A stretch of 64,000 nucleotides of DNA from contig CATOPL010000006.1 of assembly GCA_951802115.1 (NCBI GenBank), forward strand, positions 62,001-126,000. The letters are read 5' to 3'. The DNA is from an uncultured Lachnospiraceae bacterium. GTDB lineage: Bacteria; Bacillota; Clostridia; Lachnospirales; Lachnospiraceae. The notes below the pieces were generated by a model. It was not told the DNA's origin. It saw only the letters and a program-made list of their open reading frames with translations, and did not search any database. This document shows, piece after piece, positions 27,333 through 35,823 of this stretch. The stretch's first letter is position 1; the number at the start of each line of letters is the position of its first letter. The translations under genes were made by a program, and so were the position numbers.

Positions 27333-27525
27333 CCAACAGACAGGAGGAATGGCGCATCCTGTCTTGAATGGTCGACTTGTGGGTTAAGGCGGCTTACAGT
27401 ATGTAGCTGTTTATATAAAAACGGCTATTGATGAATCTCATGCAGTCATGCACAGACATAGAACCGGATGTATATGCGATAACCTCCATAAAACAAATCG
27501 CATAGAATGGCGCATCCGCATTACA

Positions 27526-27587
27526 GACGCTCCCCCGCGGTGCAGGTTTCCTGAGTATCCTGCTTCCGCGGGAGAGCGTCCGTTTTT
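27526..27587 (+). terminator. Strong terminator of the riboswitch RNA
   Basis: GACGCTC-C-CCCGCGG (27526-27540) pairs with CCGCGGG-A-GAGCGTC (27566-27580) with one mismatch. An inner GCAGG/CCTGC extends the stem, and CGTTTTT follows on the + strand. Only A/C-rich sequence follows on the minus strand, so it mainly serves the + transcript. Confidence 0.85.
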
Positions 27588-27594
27588 ACGTTTG

Positions 27595-28299
27595 CTAATC
27601 TTCCTCCGCCATCCGGTAGCCAACGCCGATCTCTGTAAAAATATAGATTGGTTCGGCAGGATTGGGTTCGATCTTTCGCCGGATATTGGCCATGTTTACG
27701 CGGAGAATCGTATTGTCGCTTTCGGAATAAGGCCCCCAGATATGCTCAATCAGCCGATCATACAACAGGACTCTTCCGCAGTTTTTTGCCAGAAGTGCCA
27801 CAATTTTGAATTCGTTCTGCGTCAGATGGATTTCTTTTCCGTCCCGTGTGACGAGATGCTTTTCAAAATCGATGGTCAGTCCGCCGGAGTGATAGGAGCG
27901 TTCGGAGGCAGAGCTGCCGTTTTGCAGCTGGCTGCTGTGCCGCAGGGCAGTACGGATACGGGCCAGCAGTTCCGAGTTGCCGAAAGGCTTTGTAATGTAG
28001 TCGTCGGCGCCCTGATCCAGTGCCTGTACCTTGTCGTCTTCCTGAATTCTGGCAGAGATCACAATAATCGGGGTGCTGTTCCATTCCCGGAGTCTTGTGA
28101 TCAATTTCATGCCGTCCATGTCAGGAAGACCCAGATCCAGAAGAATCAGATCTGGACACTGGGAAGCGGCCTGGGATAAGCCGTCTCTTGCTGTGGCGGC
28201 CGAAAGAACCTGATAATGCTGGGAAGTCAGTACGGAAGTAATGAAATTTCGGATGTTTTTTTCATCTTCAATCACAAGGATTCTGATCATCTGGTTCAT
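27595..28299 (-). CDS. kdpE: KdpE-like OmpR-family response regulator
   Basis: The ATG at 28299, after AGGAGG, gives 234 residues. A receiver domain (VIEDEKN, phospho-acceptor Asp in LLDLGLPDMDGM, Lys in TKPFGNSELLARIR) is followed by a winged helix (LTQNEFKIVALL, NTILRVNMANIRRKIEPNP, GVGYRM). The receiver and linker are KdpE-like. Its start overlaps the end of the kinase gene by 32 bases, so they form one operon. No kdpFABC potassium-ATPase genes are in the window. Upstream residues of the longer frame lack a ribosome site. Confidence 0.85.
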   Translation of the reverse strand: MNQMIRILVIEDEKNIRNFITSVLTSQHYQVLSAATARDGLSQAASQCPDLILLDLGLPDMDGMKLITRLREWNSTPIIVISARIQEDDKVQALDQGADDYITKPFGNSELLARIRTALRHSSQLQNGSSASERSYHSGGLTIDFEKHLVTRDGKEIHLTQNEFKIVALLAKNCGRVLLYDRLIEHIWGPYSESDNTILRVNMANIRRKIEPNPAEPIYIFTEIGVGYRMAEED

Positions 28300-29425
28300 A
28301 ATAGATATCCTCCTTTGGCAATATAAAATAAAATTCAGCTCCGTCCGGATGATTCTGCGCACGGATTTCTCCTCCATGAGCCGTCACGATTGCTTTGCAG
28401 ATCGAAAGTCCGATTCCCATTCCTTTTCGGGTATCGGCAGCGGAAGTAGGGGCGGAAGGCGCCGCGTCAAAAACGCTTTCCAGTTTCTCCGAAGGAATGC
28501 CATGTCCGTAATCCCGGACATGGATACAGATAAAATGGTCTTCGCTGTCAAGTGTGCATTCTACAGGTCTGACGCTGTGGGCATGATAGTAAGAATTCTC
28601 AAACAGATTTAATATTACCTGTTTAATCAGAAGCGGATCCATGGGAGCGACGAGAAAATTATCCGGAATATGCATATGAATCTGCAGATCAGGGTAACGT
28701 TTTTTGGCAGTGGCAACTGCGTCAAACAGTATTTCTTCCACGGCTTCCGGGGATTTTTTCAGCACATTGTTTCCTCCTTCTGTTATGCGGGTGACAGAAA
28801 GAAGATTTTCAACCATATGCAAAAGCCAGTGTGCGTCCTCCTGGATCTGTTTTACCAGTTCCCTTTTTTCCTCTTCCGACAGAGAGCGTTCATTGTCCAG
28901 ATAAGAAGCGCTTGCGCCGATCATGCTGGTGAGCGGTGTGCGCAGGTCGTGGGAGACTGCACGCAGAAGATTGGCGCGGAGTTTCTCTTTTTCTGCCTCC
29001 ATTAAAAGCTTTTCTCCCTCCTGAATCCGGGATGCCTGCTCTTTCGAGTGAAAGGTGGTGGCGCTGGTCAGAATGGAAATAAAGTACATTACGAGGAATG
29101 TGAACGGATAACCGGTCATCGTAAAATTAAACTCGTAAAACGGATAGGTATACAGATAGTTTATAGAAAAAACACTAAAAATGGCAGCCAGAATTCCGTA
29201 ACGATATTTATCTGTGTGATTGGAGATCAGGATGATCGCCAGAATATAGATCAGGATAATATTTGTAGTACCTGAAGGATTGATATGGTGATAAAAAGAG
29301 GCGGCCAGTGCAGCGGCGGCAGTCACTCCGATGGTATACAGGAGACTGAAATGGGCGTGGAATGTATGTGTCCGGGAAATAGCGTCTGCAAAATGAGTAA
29401 ACAAGCTCCAGATATATTTTCTCAA
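28268..29425 (-). CDS. KdpD-like membrane histidine kinase lacking the N-terminal KdpD sensor domain
   Basis: About 385 residues from a TTG start at 29425, which has AAAGGAGG five bases upstream. An ATG at 29464 overlaps the neighbouring gene and has no ribosome site. Four closely spaced membrane segments (DUF4118 type, residues about 25-125) are followed by a HisKA box with phospho-His in RAVSHDLRTPLTSMIGA, an N-box NLFENSYYHAH and G-boxes GHGIP and GMGIGLSICKAI. This is the C-terminal half of KdpD. The N-terminal ATP-binding/Usp sensor part is missing, as in many short KdpD homologues, so the signal may not be potassium. Confidence 0.85.
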   Translation of the reverse strand: MRKYIWSLFTHFADAISRTHTFHAHFSLLYTIGVTAAAALAASFYHHINPSGTTNIILIYILAIILISNHTDKYRYGILAAIFSVFSINYLYTYPFYEFNFTMTGYPFTFLVMYFISILTSATTFHSKEQASRIQEGEKLLMEAEKEKLRANLLRAVSHDLRTPLTSMIGASASYLDNERSLSEEEKRELVKQIQEDAHWLLHMVENLLSVTRITEGGNNVLKKSPEAVEEILFDAVATAKKRYPDLQIHMHIPDNFLVAPMDPLLIKQVILNLFENSYYHAHSVRPVECTLDSEDHFICIHVRDYGHGIPSEKLESVFDAAPSAPTSAADTRKGMGIGLSICKAIVTAHGGEIRAQNHPDGAEFYFILPKEDIYYEPDDQNPCD

Positions 29426-29436
29426 AAGGTCCTCCT

Positions 29437-30615
29437 TTAAATTACAAGCATTTTTCTTTGACATTCATTCTGGAAAGGCTGACTGTGCAGAAGAGAACGA
29501 ACATGTTCATAAAGCCGGTCGGCATACAGCCAGTCCGCGGATAAGCTGCCGTCATGAGCGGAAGTTACCAGAGGAGTACGGCTTTGCAGGGTTATTTCTT
29601 TCAGAAGAGGAGCGGCTTTCTTTCGGAAACCGAGAACACGCAGTACAGTACAGGCTTCATATTTCTGAATACCAAGCAGAATATGCAGAAGCGCACGGCT
29701 GACCGATGTTCTGGTCAGATTTCTGGTCTTTAACAGATCGGTAAACTGTGTGAATGACATAAAATGATTCTCACAGTTGCGAATACGGTTTGAGAGTTCT
29801 TTTGTCACATCAAAATAAAGACTTAAATCTTCCTCCGGATTCCGGATCAGGCGCTCGATCAGGAGAAGAGAAAATGCATCTTCGGTGATCGGAAGCTGCC
29901 CGTGATACGGCAGATACAGTTCAGAAGAGGGAAGCTGTTTTAAAATATCGGGAGTAAATGTTCCGCGGTTTTTTAAAAGCTCCTGTCGGATTCCGCTGGC
30001 GGAAGAAAAGCATTCCGCTGTGATCCGACGCTCATGATAAGGCGCTCCCGCACGTTTGACAGCATGTACACGCAGAGGACTTTTAATCCGCTGCAGAGCT
30101 TTCAGGTATTCGATACCAAGCAGATCGTTGGGCGACTGCAGGATTTTCAGAGAGATGGAAGGGTCATATTGCTGCAGAGCCAGCATCCGGGCTTTCGGCC
30201 ATGGTGTTCCGGCGCGAAGAAACTCTTTCAGCAGTCTGCGGTATGCATCCGGTTCTTCTGCCAAAATACGGGCGCAATGTCTGAGAGATTCGGTATCCGC
30301 GCTTTCGCTTCCAAAGCACAGGTCTGTGACGACTTTGGTATCGGCAAGGATCCGGACGGCTCCCGCAGCAAAATATTCTGCGCTGCCGGTTGCAGTGCCG
30401 GGAGGCAGCTCCAGCACAAGGTCGGCGCCGTTTTGAAGAGCGGCACGGGCGCGGGTGTATTTGTCAAACATGGCCGGAACGCCGCGCTGCACATAATTGC
30501 CGCTCATGACAGCGATAACATAGTGCGCGCCGGTCATACGGCGGGCCTGTGCCAGATGAAAGGCATGACCCAGGTGAAAGGGGTTGTATTCTGCTATGAT
30601 ACCTACAACGTTCAT
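29437..30615 (-). CDS. tmcAL: tRNA(Met) cytidine acetate ligase
   Basis: A 392-residue nucleotidyltransferase-fold protein (formerly YlbM). The N-terminal motif is GIIAEYNPFHLGHAFHL, with the HxGH nucleotide-binding signature. MSGNYVQRGVPAMFDKYTRARAAL and ELPPGTATGSAEYFA follow. TmcAL uses acetate and ATP to acetylate the wobble cytidine of elongator tRNA-Met. AGGAG precedes the ATG. It is first in a minus-strand unit with the KdpD/KdpE-like genes, whose kinase start falls 12 bases after its stop. Confidence 0.92.
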   Translation of the reverse strand: MNVVGIIAEYNPFHLGHAFHLAQARRMTGAHYVIAVMSGNYVQRGVPAMFDKYTRARAALQNGADLVLELPPGTATGSAEYFAAGAVRILADTKVVTDLCFGSESADTESLRHCARILAEEPDAYRRLLKEFLRAGTPWPKARMLALQQYDPSISLKILQSPNDLLGIEYLKALQRIKSPLRVHAVKRAGAPYHERRITAECFSSASGIRQELLKNRGTFTPDILKQLPSSELYLPYHGQLPITEDAFSLLLIERLIRNPEEDLSLYFDVTKELSNRIRNCENHFMSFTQFTDLLKTRNLTRTSVSRALLHILLGIQKYEACTVLRVLGFRKKAAPLLKEITLQSRTPLVTSAHDGSLSADWLYADRLYEHVRSLLHSQPFQNECQRKMLVI

Positions 30616-30653
30616 GAAAAAGCTCCTGTTTGTGTCTGCATTGTCTGATTTTT

Positions 30654-30682
30654 ATTATAAGAACGGCGGATACAACTGACAA
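30654..30682 (-). promoter_or_regulatory. Promoter of tmcAL
   Basis: On the minus strand TTGTCA (30677-30682) and TATAAT (30654-30659) are 17 bases apart, 40 bases before the tmcAL start. Confidence 0.8.
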
Positions 30683-30702
30683 AGCAGGATCCGTCTCCTT
30701 TA

Positions 30703-30732
30703 TAGACAAGTATACCACAAATATGCTATACT
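30703..30732 (+). promoter_or_regulatory. Promoter of topB
   Basis: TAGACA (30703-30708) and TATACT (30727-30732) are 18 bases apart. It diverges from the tmcAL promoter with about 20 bases between the -35 boxes. Confidence 0.6.
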
Positions 30733-30834
30733 TTCACAGATGAAATATAATGGATATCAAAGGATGTTTTTGCCGTGTCTGTGGAACTGCCGGTCATCGG
30801 CATGCAGATCCGAAGCGAAGACGGACAGGAGGAT

Positions 30835-32901
30835 ATGGGTAAAAATTTATTTATAGCGGAAAAACCCAGTGTGGCGCAGGAATTTGCCAGGGCTTTGAAA
30901 CTGAACATGAGAAAACAGGACGGATATATGGAATCGGAGGATGCTATCGTAACCTGGTGCGTAGGCCATCTGGTAACCATGAGCTATCCGGAAGTTTATG
31001 ACGAGAAATATAAACGCTGGTCTTTGCAGACGCTTCCTTTTCTTCCGAAAGAATGGAAATATGAGGTGATCGGCGGAGTAAAAAAACAATATACAATCGT
31101 CAGCGGTCTTTTGAACCGGAAAGATGTAGACTGCATTTATGTGTGTACAGATTCCGGCCGGGAAGGCGAATATATTTATCGTCTGGTGGAACAGATGGCA
31201 GGTGTGAAAGGAAAACAGAGAAAGAGAGTCTGGATTGATTCCCAGACAGAAGAGGAGATCTTAAGGGGAATCAAAGAGGCCAAAGATCTGTCAGAGTATG
31301 ATCATCTGTCAGATTCCGCATATTTGCGGGCAAAAGAAGATTATTTGATGGGAATTAATTTTTCAAGGCTTCTGACACTCCAGTACGGGCGCTCGGTCTC
31401 AAGTTTTCAAAATACAGACCATACGGTGATCTCTGTGGGAAGGGTTATGACCTGTGTGCTTGGCATGGTGGTCCGCAGAGAGCGGGAGATTCGAGGTTTT
31501 GTAAAGACGCCGTTTTATCGTGTGCTTCTTGTTCAGGAGCTGGAAGGAAAGACGTTTGAGGGAGAGTGGAGAGCGGTGGAAGGCAGCGCTTATTATCAGT
31601 CGCCTCTGCTCTACAAAGAGAACGGATTCAGGAAAAAGGAAGATGCAAAAGCGCTGATCGGGAAGCTGAAAGAAATGGTTCCTCAGGAGACACTGGTAGT
31701 ATCGGCAGAACGAAAAAAGGAGACGCGTTATGCCCCTCTTCTTTACAACCTTGCAGAGCTGCAGAATGAATGTTCAAGACGGTTTAAAATCAGCCCGGAT
31801 GAAACTTTGAAGATTACCCAGGAACTGTATGAGAAAAAGCTGGTTACTTATCCGAGGACGGACGCGAGAGTTCTGTCCGGTGCGGTGGCGAAGGAGATTG
31901 GCCGCAATATCAAAGGGCTTTTACAATATGCGGCAGTTTCAACGCATGTTCAGGAAATTCTGGCAAAGGGCAGTTACAGGGAGATCGGCAAAAGCCGTTA
32001 TACAAATGATAAGCAGATTACAGATCACTATGCGATCATTCCCACCGGGCAGGGGCTTTCGGCTCTTCGAAGCGTGTCAACGACCGGACAGCAGGTGTAT
32101 GAGACGATTGTACGACGGTTCCTCAGCATCTTTTATCCTCCTGCGGTGTATCAGAAAACAACGCTGGTGACACAGATGGGAGCGGAACGGTTTTTCTCGA
32201 ACTTTCGGGTGCTTCAGGAAGAGGGATACTTAAAGGTTACGCCGAATACATATGACAGTAAAAAGAAAAAAGGAGCAGAAGAAGAGGAAGAGACCGGCTG
32301 TGATAAAGATATGCAGCAGGTGCTTCAGAAGCTTCGCAGGGGAATGAAGCTTCCGGTAAAAGACGCAAAGATAAAGGAGGGTGAAACTTCTCCTCCCAAA
32401 CGTTATAATTCGGGTTCGATGATTCTTGCCATGGAAAATGCCGGACAGCTGATTGAGGACGAGGATTTGCGGGCACAGATGAAAGGAAGCGGCATCGGCA
32501 CCAGTGCGACCAGGGCTGAGATCCTGAAAAAACTGGTTCATATTAAATATATGGCTCTGAATAAGAAAACGCAGATTATCACACCGACGCTTTTGGGGGA
32601 AAATATATTTGATGTGGTAAATGTAACGATTCGTTCTCTTTTGAATCCGGAACTGACTGCGAGCTGGGAAAAGGGACTTACTTATGTGGCGAACGGGGAA
32701 ATTACTTCAGAAGAGTATATGGGAAAACTGGAACATTTTGTGAGAAGTCGAACGGAGCAGGTGCTGGGCAGCAGACAGCATTATGCTATGCGTCCGTATT
32801 TTGACGCGGCGGCAGTATACTATCAGAAGCCGGAGAAAACTTCCGCGGCAAAAAAAGGAAAACACAAAAGACTGCAGAATGATGATAAGGAGCAAAAATA
32901 A
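30835..32901 (+). CDS. topB: DNA topoisomerase III (type IA)
   Basis: The ATG at 30835 gives 688 residues starting MGKNLFIAEKPSVAQEFARAL, the typical TopB N-terminus with the Toprim fold (acidic triad region CTDSGREGEYIYRLV). The active-site tyrosine is in LVTYPRTDARVLS. Core motifs GIGTSATRAEIL and the C-terminal SWEKGLTYVANGE complete the domain; no zinc ribbons follow. It relaxes and decatenates DNA. AGGAGG is only two bases from the ATG, which is short, but upstream in-frame starts give residues unlike the family. Confidence 0.92.
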   Translation: MGKNLFIAEKPSVAQEFARALKLNMRKQDGYMESEDAIVTWCVGHLVTMSYPEVYDEKYKRWSLQTLPFLPKEWKYEVIGGVKKQYTIVSGLLNRKDVDCIYVCTDSGREGEYIYRLVEQMAGVKGKQRKRVWIDSQTEEEILRGIKEAKDLSEYDHLSDSAYLRAKEDYLMGINFSRLLTLQYGRSVSSFQNTDHTVISVGRVMTCVLGMVVRREREIRGFVKTPFYRVLLVQELEGKTFEGEWRAVEGSAYYQSPLLYKENGFRKKEDAKALIGKLKEMVPQETLVVSAERKKETRYAPLLYNLAELQNECSRRFKISPDETLKITQELYEKKLVTYPRTDARVLSGAVAKEIGRNIKGLLQYAAVSTHVQEILAKGSYREIGKSRYTNDKQITDHYAIIPTGQGLSALRSVSTTGQQVYETIVRRFLSIFYPPAVYQKTTLVTQMGAERFFSNFRVLQEEGYLKVTPNTYDSKKKKGAEEEEETGCDKDMQQVLQKLRRGMKLPVKDAKIKEGETSPPKRYNSGSMILAMENAGQLIEDEDLRAQMKGSGIGTSATRAEILKKLVHIKYMALNKKTQIITPTLLGENIFDVVNVTIRSLLNPELTASWEKGLTYVANGEITSEEYMGKLEHFVRSRTEQVLGSRQHYAMRPYFDAAAVYYQKPEKTSAAKKGKHKRLQNDDKEQK

Positions 32902-32903
32902 AA

Positions 32904-33575
32904 ATGAGCAGAATAACAATCAGGGATCTGTATGATCTGAACGAAACAATCGCAGCAGAACTGTTTGACGGACTTACCTATCCGTGGGAAGCGCTTCCGA
33001 AGATCGGGGATTTTATCAGAAAGCTGGGCGAAACTCTGAGCAGGGAAGAATATGAACAGGTTGGCGATGATGTATGGATCGCCAGGTCGGCGCATGTATT
33101 TCCAAGCGCTTATATTCACGGACCGGCAATCATAGGGAAAGAAGCAGAAGTACGCCACTGTGCATTTATTCGTGGAAATGCGCTGATAGGAGAAGGCGCT
33201 GTGGTCGGCAATTCTACAGAACTGAAGAATGTGGTTCTGTTTAATAAAGTACAGGTGCCTCATTATAATTACGTAGGAGATTCCATTCTGGGCTACAGAG
33301 CGCATATGGGTGCAGGTTCCATCACTTCTAATGTGAAATCTGACAAAAAGCTGGTGAAAGTTCATACGCCGGAGGGCGATATAGAAACCGGAATCAAGAA
33401 ATTCGGAGCCATGATCGGCGACGGCGTGGAAGTGGGGTGCGGTTCTGTTCTGAATCCGGGGACAGTGGTAGGAAAAGAAAGTAATATTTATCCGCTGTCT
33501 TCTGTCAGAGGGACAGTTCCAGAGTATTCAATCTATAAAAAACAGGGAGAAGTTGTAAAAAAACATGAAGAATAA
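32904..33575 (+). CDS. Left-handed beta-helix acyltransferase-like protein
   Basis: A 223-residue protein with hexapeptide repeats (PAIIGKEAEVRHCAFIRGNALIGEGAVVG interrupted, then MIGDGVEVGCGSVLNPGTVVG) forming a left-handed beta helix. Similar proteins are often labelled UDP-N-acetylglucosamine pyrophosphorylase, but the N-terminal nucleotidyltransferase domain of GlmU is absent, so at most an acyltransferase-like role is supported. The ATG comes two bases after the topB stop, with AAGGAG inside the topB end. It overlaps the next gene by 11 bases. Confidence 0.8.
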   Translation: MSRITIRDLYDLNETIAAELFDGLTYPWEALPKIGDFIRKLGETLSREEYEQVGDDVWIARSAHVFPSAYIHGPAIIGKEAEVRHCAFIRGNALIGEGAVVGNSTELKNVVLFNKVQVPHYNYVGDSILGYRAHMGAGSITSNVKSDKKLVKVHTPEGDIETGIKKFGAMIGDGVEVGCGSVLNPGTVVGKESNIYPLSSVRGTVPEYSIYKKQGEVVKKHEE

Positions 33576-34296
33576 GTCCGGGATCAGCGCAGGAATGCTG
33601 AAATGGCTGGCCGTTCTTTTGATGGTCGTTGATCACATGGGTGCAGGTCTTATGGAGGCTTATGCAATGAATGCATGGGGCGGTTCGCCCCTTGGAAGTA
33701 TATTTCTGGGCAGATGGGATGAGCTTCTGGGGGTGGACCGAATACTTCGGGCGGTCGGACGTCCGGCGTTTCCGATTTTCTGCTTTCTTCTGGTGGAAGG
33801 ATTTGTCCATACCCGTGATGTAAGAAAATATGCGTTCAGGCTGGGAATCTTTGCTCTGATCAGTGAGATTCCTTTTGATCTGGCGTTGCGGATCACACCA
33901 TTTTACTGGGAACACCAAAATGTGTTTTTTACATTGCTCATAGGATTGCTTGCCATCTGGTTTATGAAGCGGTTTGATAACCGTCTGTGGGCGCGGGCGG
34001 CAGGGCTGTTTGCCGGTGCCGGACTGGCGGAGCTTTTCGGTACAGATTACGGCGCATTTGGAGTCGCTTTGATCGTAATGCTGTATCTGCTGCGGGATAA
34101 AAGACTTCTGCAGTGTGTTCTGGGAGCGATCTGCTGTGCATGGGAGACGACGGCCCCACTGGCATTTCTGATGATCTGGTTTTATAACGGGAAACGGGGC
34201 AGACAGCCAAAATGGTTTTTTTACTGGTTTTATCCGGTGCATCTTCTGCTGTATGCACTGATTGGAAGCTACATACTTCCGGCGGTGTTTTTGTAG
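33565..34296 (+). CDS. TraX-family membrane protein
   Basis: A 243-residue integral membrane protein with TraX features: N-terminal KWLAVLLMVVDHMGAGL, VGRPAFPIFCFLLVEGFVHT, a middle LISEIPFDLAL, and several hydrophobic segments. TraX is an acyltransferase-3-related protein first seen on F plasmids, where it acetylates pilin; chromosomal homologues are common in Firmicutes and their substrate is unknown. No conjugation gene is nearby, so the plasmid role does not apply here. It overlaps the previous gene by 11 bases. Confidence 0.85.
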   Translation: MKNKSGISAGMLKWLAVLLMVVDHMGAGLMEAYAMNAWGGSPLGSIFLGRWDELLGVDRILRAVGRPAFPIFCFLLVEGFVHTRDVRKYAFRLGIFALISEIPFDLALRITPFYWEHQNVFFTLLIGLLAIWFMKRFDNRLWARAAGLFAGAGLAELFGTDYGAFGVALIVMLYLLRDKRLLQCVLGAICCAWETTAPLAFLMIWFYNGKRGRQPKWFFYWFYPVHLLLYALIGSYILPAVFL

Positions 34297-34358
34297 ACCG
34301 GAAATCTGTCCAATATACAATTTGATATATTATATGTAAAACTCGAAGAGGTGGAAAA

Positions 34359-34949
34359 ATGACAACGAAGATAACTAGAGAACAGGCGCTGGCGCTTTTG
34401 AAAAAGTATAATCAGGAGCCGTTTCACATTCAGCATGCCTGTACGGTAGAAGCTGTGATGAAATGGTTTGCAGAAGAACTGGGACATGGGGACGAAGAAT
34501 TCTGGGGAATCTGTGGTCTTCTTCATGATGTGGACTTTGAAAAATATCCGGAGGAACACTGCCAAAAAGCGCCGGAACTGCTGGCGGAAATCGGTGCGGA
34601 GGAGGAGCTGATTCATGCAGTATGCAGTCATGGCTACGGGATCTGTGTGGACGTGGAGCCAATTCATGAAATGGAAAAAGTGCTGTTTGCCTGCGATGAG
34701 CTGACCGGGCTTGTAGGCGCTGCGGCAAAGATGCGTCCGTCAAAAAGCTGTATGGATATGGAATTGTCCAGTCTGAAGAAAAAATTTAAAGATAAGCGGT
34801 TTGCCGCCGGCTGTTCCCGGGATATTATTCGCTCCGGAGCGGAACAGCTTGGATGGGAGCTGGAAAAACTGATGCAGATGACGCTGGCTGCCATGAAAGC
34901 TGGCGAGGCGCAGATAGAAGCGCAGTTTCATGAAGATATGGAGAATTAG
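34359..34949 (+). CDS. HD-domain hydrolase
   Basis: A 196-residue HD-superfamily protein with HIQHACTVEAVM (first His), GLLHDVDFEKYP (HD pair), a later His in VCSHGYG, and ACDELTGLVGA with the final Asp. Family members are metal-dependent phosphohydrolases acting on nucleotides or similar substrates; the substrate is unknown. AGAGGTGG precedes the ATG. The following gene starts right after its stop, so they are co-transcribed. Confidence 0.85.
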   Translation: MTTKITREQALALLKKYNQEPFHIQHACTVEAVMKWFAEELGHGDEEFWGICGLLHDVDFEKYPEEHCQKAPELLAEIGAEEELIHAVCSHGYGICVDVEPIHEMEKVLFACDELTGLVGAAAKMRPSKSCMDMELSSLKKKFKDKRFAAGCSRDIIRSGAEQLGWELEKLMQMTLAAMKAGEAQIEAQFHEDMEN

Positions 34950-35501
34950 ATGAAAACGTTGATTTTAACCGGATCACCAAGAAAAAAAGGACATACGGCA
35001 GAACTGACTGCGTATCTTGCAGACCGGCTGGAGGGAGAGGTGGAGATCCTCTCCCTGGATAACAGAAAAGATATTACGCCCTGCAGAGACTGTCGTTACT
35101 GTTTTACTCATAAGTCCTGCAGTATTCAGGACCCCATGCAGGAAATCTATCATAAGCTTGACGAAGCTGATCAGATTGTTTTTGCGGCGCCTGTTTATTT
35201 TTATAATATTCCCGGCTCGATGAAGGCGGTGCTGGATCGCCTGCAGGTTTACTGGGCGGCTGTGGTCCGCGGAGACAGACCGTCTGAAAATCGAAAGGGC
35301 GGAATCATTCTTGTGGGCGGCGCGCCTGAATCGGTACATCAGTTTTCCGGAGCAGTCCAGACCTTTCAGTATATGCTGGGCGATCTCGGTGCAAAGTGTG
35401 AAGGCGTGGTTACAATGGGAGGCTCAGACCGGACCGGTCTTTGCGACCGGCCCGATGTACAGAAAAAACTGGACGAGCTGGCGTCCCGCCTGAACGGATA
35501 A
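34950..35501 (+). CDS. NADPH-dependent FMN reductase / flavodoxin-like oxidoreductase
   Basis: A 183-residue flavodoxin-fold protein with the phosphate-binding loop TGSPRKKGHTAEL and AAPVYFYNIPGSMKAVLDR. A cysteine cluster, CRDCRYCFTHKSC, resembles the iron-sulfur motif of iron-sulfur flavoproteins. It probably binds FMN and possibly an FeS cluster, shuttling electrons in an anaerobe. The ATG follows the HD gene stop directly. The electron partner is not evident. Confidence 0.85.
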   Translation: MKTLILTGSPRKKGHTAELTAYLADRLEGEVEILSLDNRKDITPCRDCRYCFTHKSCSIQDPMQEIYHKLDEADQIVFAAPVYFYNIPGSMKAVLDRLQVYWAAVVRGDRPSENRKGGIILVGGAPESVHQFSGAVQTFQYMLGDLGAKCEGVVTMGGSDRTGLCDRPDVQKKLDELASRLNG

Positions 35502-35518
35502 CGAACAGAAACCCGTGG

Positions 35519-35710
35519 TCATCCACGCGGCTGTCCGCTGGTTTTGGTCGGAACTTTGGGCAGAAACGGATAGAGCTCTTCATAATCTTCCATTTCTTCT
35601 TCTCCCACAGGTCCTGCAGGGATCAGCCCTGTCATTTCCTGCGCAGAACAGGGGGTCAGATAGCGATATTCTTCCGGCGCTGCGGAAGATGTTATATGCT
35701 CTTTTTTCAT
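35519..35710 (-). CDS. Small acidic protein of unknown function
   Basis: A 63-residue reading frame from an ATG at 35710 with AGGAGA seven bases upstream. The sequence begins MKKEHITSSAAPEEYRYLTP and continues with a Glu/Asp-rich middle and a proline-rich end (YPFLPKVP, GQPRG). It has no signal peptide or membrane segment and one cysteine. It faces the FMN reductase gene. The strong ribosome site supports translation, but no family is recognised. Confidence 0.5.
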   Translation of the reverse strand: MKKEHITSSAAPEEYRYLTPCSAQEMTGLIPAGPVGEEEMEDYEELYPFLPKVPTKTSGQPRG

Positions 35711-35823
35711 AATACGTCTCCTCACGGGTCCTGTGAACAGGACTCTGTTTTTTTAAACCGCCAATATTCAATCAGCGGGATTTATGATCGTTTTCCGTTA
35801 ATATGTGTTATAATAAGAAAAAT

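Larger units (their letters stand above)
27117..27587 (+). ncRNA. Putative riboswitch-controlled non-coding RNA
   Basis: Promoter, aptamer and terminator define a transcript of about 470 nt with no substantial + strand ORF. After the aptamer there is a sequestering hairpin (27339-27363) with a 12-codon ORF (ATG 27349 to TAA), then a perfect hairpin TATGCGAT/ATCGCATA (about 27472-27505) whose loop holds AACCTCCAT. ACCTCC is complementary to Shine-Dalgarno sequences. Last comes a strong terminator. Known cases exist of cobalamin riboswitches that control regulatory RNAs instead of mRNAs; that this is one is inference. Confidence 0.55.

Noticed and set aside
27448-28179. 243-codon + strand frame as the gene controlled by the B12 riboswitch
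   Set aside because: Most of it is antisense to kdpE, it runs through the strong terminator at 27526-27587, and it has no ribosome site or recognisable domain.
33565-34296. TraX as evidence of a conjugative element
   Set aside because: Chromosomal TraX homologues are common, and no relaxase, coupling protein or pilus genes are nearby.
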